Assembly (NCBI GenBank): GCA_946886085.1
Contig: CAMPHX010000020.1
Coordinates: 1 to 10,078 of the forward strand
Length of the DNA stretch: 10,078 bases
DNA from: an uncultured Flavobacteriales bacterium
GTDB taxonomy: Bacteria > Bacteroidota > Bacteroidia > Flavobacteriales > Vicingaceae
Direction: 5' to 3'
The translations under genes were made by a program, and so were the position numbers. How positions within the stretch are numbered: the stretch's first letter is position 1; every line of letters begins with the position of its first letter. Of the stretch, positions 1-6,192 are shown in pieces. The notes under the pieces were generated by a model, which saw nothing but the letters and a program-made list of their open reading frames with translations, was not told where the DNA came from and searched no databases.

Positions 1-352
1 TAAGAATTCTTCAATAATTCTCCTCACAGGAATTGCCAACTCTTTTCCCTTATACTATTATCTTAAAAACAACTACAAAGTTGTTGAACACATGAAGTTT
101 CCCGACCACCATGCTTTTACAGAAAACGACATGGAAACATTGAAAACCAAATTTAATAACCTTATTGGAAATAATAAATTAATCATTACTACCGAAAAAG
201 ATTTAATGCGATTATCTTTGCCAAAAATTTCATCCTTAATAAATGATCTTCCAGTATTCTATATTCCGATAGAAGTAAATTTTCATGGTGATGATAAAAA
301 GAAATTTGATGAACAAATAACCAACTATGTTAGAAAAAATACAACAAACTAA
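1..352 (+). CDS. lpxK: Tetraacyldisaccharide 4'-kinase, C-terminal part (5' end outside window)
   Basis: LpxK phosphorylates the 4' position of the lipid A disaccharide precursor at the inner face of the cytoplasmic membrane. The reading frame is open from base 2, giving 116 visible residues. The start lies upstream of the window, and the first internal ATG (base 92) is not the real start. Family signatures are visible: LTGIANS near the left edge (the usual 'GIA-P/S' element), FPDHHAFT about 20 residues later, and TTEKDLMRL, close to the usual TTEKDAVRL. The P-loop of the kinase would be upstream and is not visible. The 3' end overlaps the following phosphorylase gene by 26 bases in another frame, which suggests co-transcription and translational coupling. 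The N-terminal two thirds of the protein cannot be assessed. Confidence 0.93.
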   Translation, partial: KNSSIILLTGIANSFPLYYYLKNNYKVVEHMKFPDHHAFTENDMETLKTKFNNLIGNNKLIITTEKDLMRLSLPKISSLINDLPVFYIPIEVNFHGDDKKKFDEQITNYVRKNTTN

Positions 353-1145
353 AGCATTTTTAGCTACTAAAACACAACTAAGCCCTAAAGTGGGCATTGT
401 TTTAGGAACCGGATTAGGAAATTTATCTACCGAAATAAAAATTGAAACCGCTATTCCTTACGAAGAAATTCCAAACTTTCCTGTTTCTACAGTAGAGGGT
501 CACTCAGGGAAATTACTTTTTGGAACACTTAACGGTATTCCTGTTGTTGCTATGCAAGGCAGATTCCATTATTATGAAGGTTACTCTTTGCAAGAATGTA
601 CTTTCCCGATAAGGGTTATGAAAGCTTTAGGAATTGAACAGCTATTTTTAAGTAATGCTAGTGGTGGCGTAAATGCTAATTTTGAAGTGGGTGATATCAT
701 GTTAATTACCGACCATATTAATTTATTACCCGATAACCCGCTTAGAGGTAAAAACATTAGTGAACTCGGCCCTCGTTTTCCTGACATGAGTGAACCTTAC
801 GCTAAAAACCTAATTGCCGAAGTAAAACAAATTGCTAAAGACAATAACATTAAAATTCAGGAAGGAGTTTATGCTGCTTTATCAGGACCAACGTTTGAAA
901 CGCCTGCCGAATATAAATTTATACAAATTATTGGTGCCGATACGGTAGGAATGAGTACTGTTCCAGAAGTTATTGTTGCTCGGCACATGGATATTCCTTG
1001 TATGGCACTTTCTATCATTACCGATTTAGGTGTGGATGGGAAAATTATTGAAATTAGTCATGAAGAAGTGCAACAAGTTGCTAAAGCTGCTGAGCCTAAA
1101 ATGACACTAATTATTAAAGAATTACTTGCTAAATTACATAACTAA
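327..1145 (+). CDS. punA: Purine nucleoside phosphorylase, trimeric (PNP family)
   Basis: Catalyses phosphorolysis of purine nucleosides to free base and (deoxy)ribose-1-phosphate in the cytoplasmic purine salvage pathway. The 272 residues are a normal length for the trimeric class. Visible motifs: VLGTGLG (25-31), GHSGKL (58-63), the phosphate-binding stretch QGRFHYYEG (77-85), SNASGG (109-114), GPTFETPAE (187-195) and GADTVGMSTVPEV (203-215). By alignment from memory with human PNP, R79/H81/Y83 match Arg84/His86/Tyr88, F190/E191 match Phe200/Glu201, and H245 matches His257. The residue matching human Asn243 is Asp233, which may affect base preference (see findings). The ATG at 327 lies inside lpxK, but the next Met is residue 76, beyond the first two motifs, so the overlap is real. 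gatB follows after 16 bases. Confidence 0.95.
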   Translation: MLEKIQQTKAFLATKTQLSPKVGIVLGTGLGNLSTEIKIETAIPYEEIPNFPVSTVEGHSGKLLFGTLNGIPVVAMQGRFHYYEGYSLQECTFPIRVMKALGIEQLFLSNASGGVNANFEVGDIMLITDHINLLPDNPLRGKNISELGPRFPDMSEPYAKNLIAEVKQIAKDNNIKIQEGVYAALSGPTFETPAEYKFIQIIGADTVGMSTVPEVIVARHMDIPCMALSIITDLGVDGKIIEISHEEVQQVAKAAEPKMTLIIKELLAKLHN

Positions 1146-1161
1146 ATAAGGCTTCAACAAC

Positions 1162-2610
1162 ATGAGCGTTTACGATAAATATCAAGCTGTAATAGGACTA
1201 GAAATACATGCACAACTCTCTACCAAGAGCAAAGCTTATGCTTCAGATTCAGCTACTTTTGGAGACTTGCCTAATACTAATATTAGTCCTGTAACTTTAG
1301 GACATCCGGGAACTTTACCCGTATTAAACGAAAAAAATATTGAATTTGCCGTAAAATTAGGTCTTGCTGTTGGTGCTACCATTAGAGAAAATAACGAGTT
1401 TGCTCGTAAGAATTATTTCTATGCCGATTTGCCTAAAGGCTATCAAATTACTCAAGATAAAACACCAATTTGTACTGGCGGCTTTATCACACTTTTTCCA
1501 AATACAGCTAAAGAGAAAAACATTGAAATTACCCGAATACACATGGAAGAGGATGCCGGAAAAAGCATTCACGACCAAGACCCTTTTAATACTTTAGTAG
1601 ATTTAAACAGAGCCGGAGTTCCATTAGTAGAGATTGTTTCTGAACCACAAATTAGTTCGGCTGAAGAGGCTTATGAATATGTCACTCAAGTTAGAAAATT
1701 GTTGCGTTATCTCGAAATTTGTGATGGTAACATGGAAGAAGGTAGCTTACGTTGCGATGCCAATGTTTCTGTTATGTTAAAAGGTGCATCAAAATTTGGT
1801 GAACGTACAGAAACCAAAAACATGAACTCCATCCGTAATGTAAAAAGAGCCATAGAACACGAAATCATTCGTCAAATTGATGTGTTGGAAAACGGTGGGA
1901 AAATAGAAATGGAAACCAGAAGTTTTAATGCTGTTGATGGTACTACTTTTACTATGCGTAGCAAAGAAGAAGCACATGATTATCGTTATTTTCCGGAACC
2001 GGATTTACAACCTGTTATAGTTTCTCAACACTATATTAACGATGTAAAAACTACTTTACCAACATTACCTAATGAACTTTATAAGGTTTATACAAAAGAA
2101 TTTGGATTATCGGAATATGATGCTAATCTCATCATCGAATCAAAACCGTTAGGCATTTATTACAACGAATTAACTCAACATACCAAAAATTACAAAGCTG
2201 CTTCCAACTGGTTAAACGGCAGCATTAAATCTTACCTCAACGAAAATGGTATTACCATAGAAAATTTTGTTATAAAACCTGCAAAAATTGCAGCTCTTAT
2301 TCAATTAATTGATGATGGAAAAGTAAGTAATACCGTAGCTTCTCAACATATTTTCCCCACCATGGTAAAACAACCTGATTTAGAGCCACTTACTATTGCC
2401 AAACAAAACAACCTTATTCAGGAAAGTAATGATGATGATCTTTCATCTTACATTGAACAAGTAATTGAAAATAATCCTACAGAAATTGAACGTTTTAGAA
2501 ATGGCGAACAACAACTTATCGGTTTCCTTATGGGACAATTAATGAAAACTTCCAAAGGTAAAGCCGATCCTAAAAAAGCAAACAGTTTACTAAGAGAAAA
2601 ATTAAAATAA
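1162..2610 (+). CDS. gatB: Aspartyl/glutamyl-tRNA(Asn/Gln) amidotransferase subunit B
   Basis: GatB is the tRNA-binding and kinase/transamidase subunit of the GatCAB complex. The complex converts misacylated Glu-tRNA(Gln) and/or Asp-tRNA(Asn) into the correct aminoacyl-tRNA in the cytoplasm. The 482 residues are full length for the family. Motifs in order: AVIGLEIHAQL (9-19), HPGTLPVLN (48-56), RKNYFYADLPKGYQI (82-96), HMEEDAGKS (127-135), DLNRAGVPLVEIVSEP (147-162), GNMEEGSLRCDANVSV (189-204), ETKNMNS (217-223) and HDYRYFPEPDL (272-282). The helical GatB/YqeY tail that contacts tRNA runs from about residue 335 to the end. No gatA or gatC lies in the window, so the complex is encoded at separate loci. 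The gene is sandwiched closely between the phosphorylase (16 bases upstream) and a lipoprotein gene (13 bases downstream). Which tRNA is served cannot be told from this subunit. Confidence 0.97.
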   Translation: MSVYDKYQAVIGLEIHAQLSTKSKAYASDSATFGDLPNTNISPVTLGHPGTLPVLNEKNIEFAVKLGLAVGATIRENNEFARKNYFYADLPKGYQITQDKTPICTGGFITLFPNTAKEKNIEITRIHMEEDAGKSIHDQDPFNTLVDLNRAGVPLVEIVSEPQISSAEEAYEYVTQVRKLLRYLEICDGNMEEGSLRCDANVSVMLKGASKFGERTETKNMNSIRNVKRAIEHEIIRQIDVLENGGKIEMETRSFNAVDGTTFTMRSKEEAHDYRYFPEPDLQPVIVSQHYINDVKTTLPTLPNELYKVYTKEFGLSEYDANLIIESKPLGIYYNELTQHTKNYKAASNWLNGSIKSYLNENGITIENFVIKPAKIAALIQLIDDGKVSNTVASQHIFPTMVKQPDLEPLTIAKQNNLIQESNDDDLSSYIEQVIENNPTEIERFRNGEQQLIGFLMGQLMKTSKGKADPKKANSLLREKLK

Positions 2611-2623
2611 TAAATATATACAT

Positions 2624-3769
2624 ATGAAAACTTTAAAAAACATTTTCCTAATCAACTTAGTTATTTTCACATTTTTTGCTTGTGGAGATGATACTCAACC
2701 AATCACAGATACTGATACAACACCAACCATAACAGGTAATTTAACCAACACTCCTTTTGGCACTTCTGTATATTTAGATTACCTAACACCCACTAATTTA
2801 ATTCCAAAAGATACTGCTACCGTTGATAAAGACGGAAATTTTGCTTTTACACATCCAATAGAAGAAGTAGGTTATTACAGAGTTAGAATTAACAACCAGA
2901 ATTTTGTAAACCTTATCTTAAATAAAGGTGAAACTCCTATTTTAAAAGCGGATGGAAGTAACATTATGGGGACATACAAAATAGAAGGTTCTGAAGAATC
3001 AGAAAAATTAAGAAAATTCAATTTGGCTTACCAAGTAAATGCTCAAACTCAAGATTCGTTGGGCAAATTGTATCAACAAAATCCGTCAGATCAACAATTG
3101 TTTATTGAAATGCAAATTGCTTCTCACTCTGCTATTGCTAAAATGAACAATTATTTTAAAAGCATTATTAATGAAAACCCGGGTTCTTTAGTGAGTTTGG
3201 CTGCTGTACAAATGATGGATGCAGAAGAAAATTTTGAACTTTATAAAAAAGTAAACGATGCCCTTCAAAAAGAAATGCCTAACTCTATTTATACCGAAAA
3301 CTTTAATGAAAAAGTAAGTAAAATGAGTATTTTAGCTCCTGGCTCTGAAGCTCCAGATATTACTTTGAATGACATAAATGGCAACCCTATTTCGCTATCA
3401 TCATTAAAAGGTAAAGTGGTGTTGGTTGATTTTTGGGCTTCATGGTGTAAACCTTGTAGAATTGAAAACCCAAACGTAGTAGAGGCTTATAAAAAGTTCA
3501 ATAAAAAAGGGTTTGAAGTATTTAGCGTTTCTCTTGATGGAATGCAACAGCAACCTAATCCAAAACAAGATTGGATAAATGCCATAGAAAAGGATAACTT
3601 AATCTGGAAAAATCATGTTAGCGACCTTCAAGGATGGAGTTCTTCTGTTGTTCCTTTGTACAATATTAGCGGAATTCCTTTTGCCGTGTTGTTAGACAGA
3701 GAAGGTAAAATTATTGCTAAAAACCTTAGAGGAGAAGAACTTCATAACAAATTAGCTGAATTGTTTTAA
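2624..3769 (+). CDS. DUF4369 / TlpA-like thioredoxin-fold lipoprotein
   Basis: A membrane-anchored thiol-disulfide oxidoreductase of the TlpA/ResA type, in a domain arrangement common in Bacteroidota. Residues 1-20 form a lipoprotein signal ending in TFFAC, with Cys20 as the predicted lipidated residue. Residues about 35-130 resemble DUF4369, a beta-rich N-terminal domain (ITGNL, then 'GYYRVRINNQNFVNLIL'). A helical linker covers about 130-235. The redoxin domain starts at LAPGSEAPDITL (237-248) and carries DFWASWCKPC (269-278), with active-site Cys275 and Cys278, and the cis-proline loop SGIPFAV (Pro352). The 381 residues are normal for this architecture. It probably reduces or isomerises disulfides, or serves cytochrome maturation, outside the cytoplasm; the substrate is unknown. 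The Gly-Asp-Asp after Cys20 could be a surface-export signal. It lies 13 bases after gatB and 9 bases before the next gene. Confidence 0.9.
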   Translation: MKTLKNIFLINLVIFTFFACGDDTQPITDTDTTPTITGNLTNTPFGTSVYLDYLTPTNLIPKDTATVDKDGNFAFTHPIEEVGYYRVRINNQNFVNLILNKGETPILKADGSNIMGTYKIEGSEESEKLRKFNLAYQVNAQTQDSLGKLYQQNPSDQQLFIEMQIASHSAIAKMNNYFKSIINENPGSLVSLAAVQMMDAEENFELYKKVNDALQKEMPNSIYTENFNEKVSKMSILAPGSEAPDITLNDINGNPISLSSLKGKVVLVDFWASWCKPCRIENPNVVEAYKKFNKKGFEVFSVSLDGMQQQPNPKQDWINAIEKDNLIWKNHVSDLQGWSSSVVPLYNISGIPFAVLLDREGKIIAKNLRGEELHNKLAELF

Positions 3770-3778
3770 CATCAATAT

Positions 3779-4144
3779 ATGTCTAAACCAATTCCTACAC
3801 TCAACGAACTTACTGTTTATTTTAATCGAGAAGATTTAATAAATAAGGTGGTTGAACAAATCCAAAAAGATTTTAATTGGTTTAGTTATAACATTGTGAT
3901 AGAAGGTAAAGCTGCAACTCCGTATTTAGAGGTTTTTCAGCAAATTTTACCTTATGTAGATGAATTGCTCAACGATGATTATGCTAAATTACTTTCACTT
4001 TTGTATCGCATAGATATTGAAGAAAATTTTCTCAATAAAAAATTGAAAGAAAATCTGCATGCCGATACCGCTGAAATTATAACAGACCTTATTATTAAAA
4101 GAGAATTACAAAAAATAATTATCAGAGAAATGTATAAGGCGTAG
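3779..4144 (+). CDS. Conserved-looking hypothetical protein, 121 residues, helical
   Basis: I do not recognise this protein. It is 121 residues long, highly charged and predicted largely alpha-helical, with no signal peptide, transmembrane segment, cysteine or metal-binding motif. The middle holds a run of alternating hydrophobic and acidic residues (ILPYVDELLNDDYAKLLSLL, 56-75). The C-terminal third is an amphipathic helix rich in Ile, Lys and Glu (ITDLIIKRELQKIIIREMY). It starts 9 bases after the TlpA-like gene on the same strand and has the same codon use, so it is probably real and the last gene of the lpxK run. The next gene converges on it after 38 bases with no obvious terminator between. 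It is probably cytoplasmic; any function is unknown. Confidence 0.75.
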   Translation: MSKPIPTLNELTVYFNREDLINKVVEQIQKDFNWFSYNIVIEGKAATPYLEVFQQILPYVDELLNDDYAKLLSLLYRIDIEENFLNKKLKENLHADTAEIITDLIIKRELQKIIIREMYKA

Positions 4145-4182
4145 GTGCATTTTAAACAAATTCTCACGTTACTAACTCTTCC

Positions 4183-5355
4183 CTACTTCTTCCCCGGATT
4201 AGCATATAGGTTTACATCATCAGCGGTAATTACTTTATCACTTAAAATAATTAATCGTTCTACAATATTTCTCAATTCTCTAATATTCCCTGTCCAATTA
4301 TACTCCTTTAAAGCAATTAAGGCTGATGGTTCAAAAGATTTCTTAGCAATTCCATGATCTTCGCAAAGCTGTGTTAAAAAATAATCTGCCAATAAAGGCA
4401 CATCTTCTTTTCTGTCGTTTAAGTCAGGTACATGAATTAATATTACTCCTAATCGGTGGTACAAATCTTCTCTGAAATTACCTTCTGCAATTTCTTTCAT
4501 TAAATCTTTATTGGTTGCTGCCAACACCCTAACATTTACAGTAATTTCTTTCTCGCCACCTACTCGAGTGATTTTGCTTTCTTGCAAAGCACGCAGTACT
4601 TTTGCTTGTGCCGATAAACTCATATCACCAATTTCATCTAAAAATAAGGTGCCGCTTTCAGCTTGTTCAAAACAACCTTTACGTTGTTTTATAGCCGATG
4701 TAAACGCTCCTTTTTCATGTCCAAACAACTCGCTCTCAATCAGTTCAGATGGAATAGCAGCACAGTTTACTTCAACAAATGGCGCTTTACTTCTTTCAGA
4801 TTTTTCATGTAAACTACGAGCTACCAATTCTTTTCCTGTTCCGTTTCCTCCAGTAATTAATACACGAGCATCGCTCACCGCAACTTTGTCTATCATTTCT
4901 TTCACTTTCAAAATAGCTTCCGACTCTCCAATAATTTGCGTTTTACCTTTACCTCCTACCTTTTTTTGAAGTTTTCTAGTTTCCTGCACCAACTCTTTTT
5001 TATCTATGGCATTTCTAACCGTAATCAGCAAACGATTTAAATCAAATGGTTTAGAAATAAAATCGAACGCTCCATTTTTAATCGCTTCTACAGCCGTTTC
5101 AATAGTTCCATGACCAGAAATCATTACCATAGGCGTTTCTATGCCAACAGCAATGGTTTGTTTTAACACGTCCAAACCATCCATCTTTGGCATTTTAATA
5201 TCACACATCACTAAATCATACTTATTAGCTTTTATTTTTGCCAACCCGCTCTCTCCGTCTTCTGCTTCATCAATAACATATTTTTCGTATTCTAAAATAT
5301 CTTTCAAGGTATTTCTTATTGATTTCTCATCATCAATGATTAAAATTGTTGCCAT
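4183..5355 (-). CDS. Response regulator with AAA+ sigma-54 activator domain, no DNA-binding domain
   Basis: An NtrC-class two-component activator of 390 residues. The receiver domain (about 1-120) has acidic pair D8/D9, phosphoacceptor D52 in MCDIKMPKMDG, S80 and K102. The AAA+ domain (about 138-375) has Walker A GGNGTGKE (169-176), GAFTSA (216-221) where most activators have GAFTGA, Walker B TLFLDE (236-241), REDLYHRL (295-302) and GNIRELRN (357-363). The protein stops about 25 residues after this domain, so the usual Fis-type helix-turn-helix is absent. The start chosen is ATG in MATILIIDDE. The frame stays open 26 codons further, to 5433, but that extension is not receiver-like and runs through the intergenic region into the first bases of the divergent gene. 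No histidine kinase is adjacent, so the regulator is an orphan here. It should act with sigma-54 RNA polymerase; its targets are unknown. Confidence 0.93.
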   Translation of the reverse strand: MATILIIDDEKSIRNTLKDILEYEKYVIDEAEDGESGLAKIKANKYDLVMCDIKMPKMDGLDVLKQTIAVGIETPMVMISGHGTIETAVEAIKNGAFDFISKPFDLNRLLITVRNAIDKKELVQETRKLQKKVGGKGKTQIIGESEAILKVKEMIDKVAVSDARVLITGGNGTGKELVARSLHEKSERSKAPFVEVNCAAIPSELIESELFGHEKGAFTSAIKQRKGCFEQAESGTLFLDEIGDMSLSAQAKVLRALQESKITRVGGEKEITVNVRVLAATNKDLMKEIAEGNFREDLYHRLGVILIHVPDLNDRKEDVPLLADYFLTQLCEDHGIAKKSFEPSALIALKEYNWTGNIRELRNIVERLIILSDKVITADDVNLYANPGKK

Positions 5356-5370
5356 AATTAAAATGCTTTT

Positions 5371-5400
5371 TTTGCAAGTGTAAAAATAATAATTAATTTG
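5371..5400 (+). promoter_or_regulatory. Candidate Bacteroidota-type promoter for the mazG-like gene
   Basis: TTTG at 5371-5374 and TTAATTTG at 5393-5400 are separated by 18 bases. This is near the Bacteroidota -33 TTTG / -7 TAnnTTTG consensus, with one mismatch in the -7 element. It lies in the 76-base divergent gap (5356-5431) and would give a leader of about 25 bases. No good match was found for the minus-strand response regulator in the same gap. The call rests on sequence pattern only, in AT-rich DNA where chance matches are common. Confidence 0.35.
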
Positions 5401-5431
5401 GGAGTTAAAAATCAAGCAAAAATCAAAAAAC

Positions 5432-5761
5432 ATGACTTTAGAAGAAGCTCAACAAGAAGTAGATAATTGGATTAAAAAAGTAGGTGTTCGTTATTTTAAC
5501 GAACTTACCAATATGGCTATGCTTACCGAAGAAGTAGGTGAAGTTGCCCGAATTATTGCCCGTAGGTATGGCGAACAATCGGAAAAAACCTCCGACAAAG
5601 AAAAATCGCTAGATGATGAATTGGCTGACGTGCTTTTTGTACTTATTTGTATTGCTAACCAGACTGGAGTAGATTTAACTAAAGCCTTAGAAAAAAATTT
5701 AGAAAAGAAAAACCAACGCGATAAAGATAGACATCAAAACAATCCTAAACTATATAAATGA
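5432..5761 (+). CDS. MazG-like nucleotide pyrophosphohydrolase
   Basis: A small all-alpha NTP pyrophosphohydrolase of the MazG / dUTPase-2 superfamily, which hydrolyses (d)NTPs to monophosphate and pyrophosphate and is associated with nucleotide-pool clean-up. The 109 residues match the single-domain class, unlike the roughly 260-residue two-domain E. coli MazG. The metal-binding pattern EExxE...ExxD is complete: E33, E34 and E37 in LTEEVGEVA, then E63 and D66 in DELADVLF. The tail (85-109) is lysine- and asparagine-rich and probably flexible. The ATG at 5432 is the first start after the divergent region. The stop codon directly touches the inverted repeat at 5762. The next gene on the same strand encodes an alkyltransferase-like protein. 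The actual nucleotide substrate cannot be inferred. Confidence 0.92.
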   Translation: MTLEEAQQEVDNWIKKVGVRYFNELTNMAMLTEEVGEVARIIARRYGEQSEKTSDKEKSLDDELADVLFVLICIANQTGVDLTKALEKNLEKKNQRDKDRHQNNPKLYK

Positions 5762-5795
5762 AACCACATAGAAAAAAATTAATAACTATGTGGTT
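5762..5795. repeat. Miniature inverted repeat, ends AACCACATAG / CTATGTGGTT
   Basis: Two perfect 10-base inverted arms, 5762-5771 and 5786-5795, flank a 14-base AT-only spacer. The element begins right after the stop codon of the MazG-like gene. The right end TTAATAACTATGTGGT (5779-5794) matches the right end of the larger palindrome at 9919-9942 once an 8-base TATCTATG unit is removed there. This looks like an internally deleted copy of that element. There is no T-run after the hairpin on the plus strand, so it is a poor intrinsic terminator. Confidence 0.75.
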
Positions 5796-5807
5796 AAAAA
5801 AATAAGA

Positions 5808-6149
5808 ATGACTACTAAAACAACTGATTTTTTTGAAATGGTCTTTGCTATTGCCAGAGAGATTCCTGAAGGAAGAGTTACTTCTTACGGTGCTATTGCT
5901 AATTATTTAGGAACAAAATCCGGAGCAAGAATGGTTGGTTGGGCAATGAACAATGCCCACCATCAAAAAGAAAAAGTTCCTGCACACAGGGTGGTAAATA
6001 GAAATGGACAATTAACGGGCAGACATCATTTTGAAACACCTTTTATAATGCAAGAATTACTCGAAAAAGAAGGCGTAAAAATTGAAAACAACCAAATTAT
6101 CAACTTTGAAAAGCATTTTTGGAATCCTTTAACAGAATTGGAACTGTAA
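5808..6149 (+). CDS. Alkyltransferase-like protein (ATL), MGMT-fold without the acceptor cysteine
   Basis: Related to the C-terminal DNA-binding domain of O6-alkylguanine-DNA alkyltransferase. The active-site motif PCHRV is PAHRV here (58-62): Ala59 replaces the alkyl-accepting cysteine, as in ATL proteins such as E. coli YbaZ/Atl (PWHRV). ATLs bind O6-alkylguanine, flip it out and are thought to hand it to nucleotide excision repair rather than repair it directly. Other features fit: VTSYGAIA (24-31) with Tyr27, the helix-turn-helix GARMVGWAMNNA (39-50) with arginine finger Arg41, and NRNGQLTG (64-71). The length of 113 residues is typical. I chose ATG at 5808. The in-frame GTG at 5790 lies inside the inverted repeat and adds six non-conserved residues. 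The gene is 46 bases after the MazG-like stop and may share its transcript. Confidence 0.9.
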   Translation: MTTKTTDFFEMVFAIAREIPEGRVTSYGAIANYLGTKSGARMVGWAMNNAHHQKEKVPAHRVVNRNGQLTGRHHFETPFIMQELLEKEGVKIENNQIINFEKHFWNPLTELEL

Positions 6150-6173
6150 ACGGATTTTTTATGTTTAATTTTG
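6140..6173 (+). promoter_or_regulatory. Candidate promoter upstream of mrp
   Basis: TAATTTTG at 6166-6173 matches the Bacteroidota -7 consensus TAnnTTTG in all six defined positions. It lies about 20 bases before the mrp ATG, giving a predicted leader of roughly 13-16 bases. The -33 element is poor: the nearest TTG (6138-6140) is 25 bases upstream, which is longer than usual. It could give mrp-nifU transcription independent of the upstream genes. Confidence 0.35.
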
Positions 6174-6192
6174 TTTAAAATTTTACATCATT

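Noticed and set aside
581..787. Minus-strand ORF inside the purine nucleoside phosphorylase gene, and similar antisense ORFs in gatB, mrp, gpsA and the response regulator
   Set aside because: They lie wholly inside strongly conserved genes, have no recognisable domain or start signal, and look like frame shadows.
4145..4357. Plus-strand ORF starting at GTG across the convergent gap
   Set aside because: It overlaps the C-terminal coding region of the response regulator and has composition expected from its antisense frame.
5356..5433. A 26-codon upstream extension of the minus-strand response regulator
   Set aside because: Its residues are aromatic and unlike a receiver domain, it covers the whole divergent promoter region and the first bases of the opposite gene, and MATILIIDDE is a textbook receiver start.
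5762..5800. Reading the 5762-5795 hairpin as an intrinsic terminator of the mazG-like gene
   Set aside because: The stem is followed by A-rich, not T-rich, sequence on the plus strand, and its ends match the distant repeat, so a repeat element explains it better.
5790..5807. GTG start for the ATL gene
   Set aside because: It falls inside the right arm of the inverted repeat and adds six residues (MVKKIR) not expected in the family; ATG at 5808 fits the usual length.
6167..6182. AATTTT-GTTT-AAAATT hairpin before mrp as a terminator
   Set aside because: The stem is six A-T pairs only, too weak, and it overlaps a better candidate promoter -7 element.
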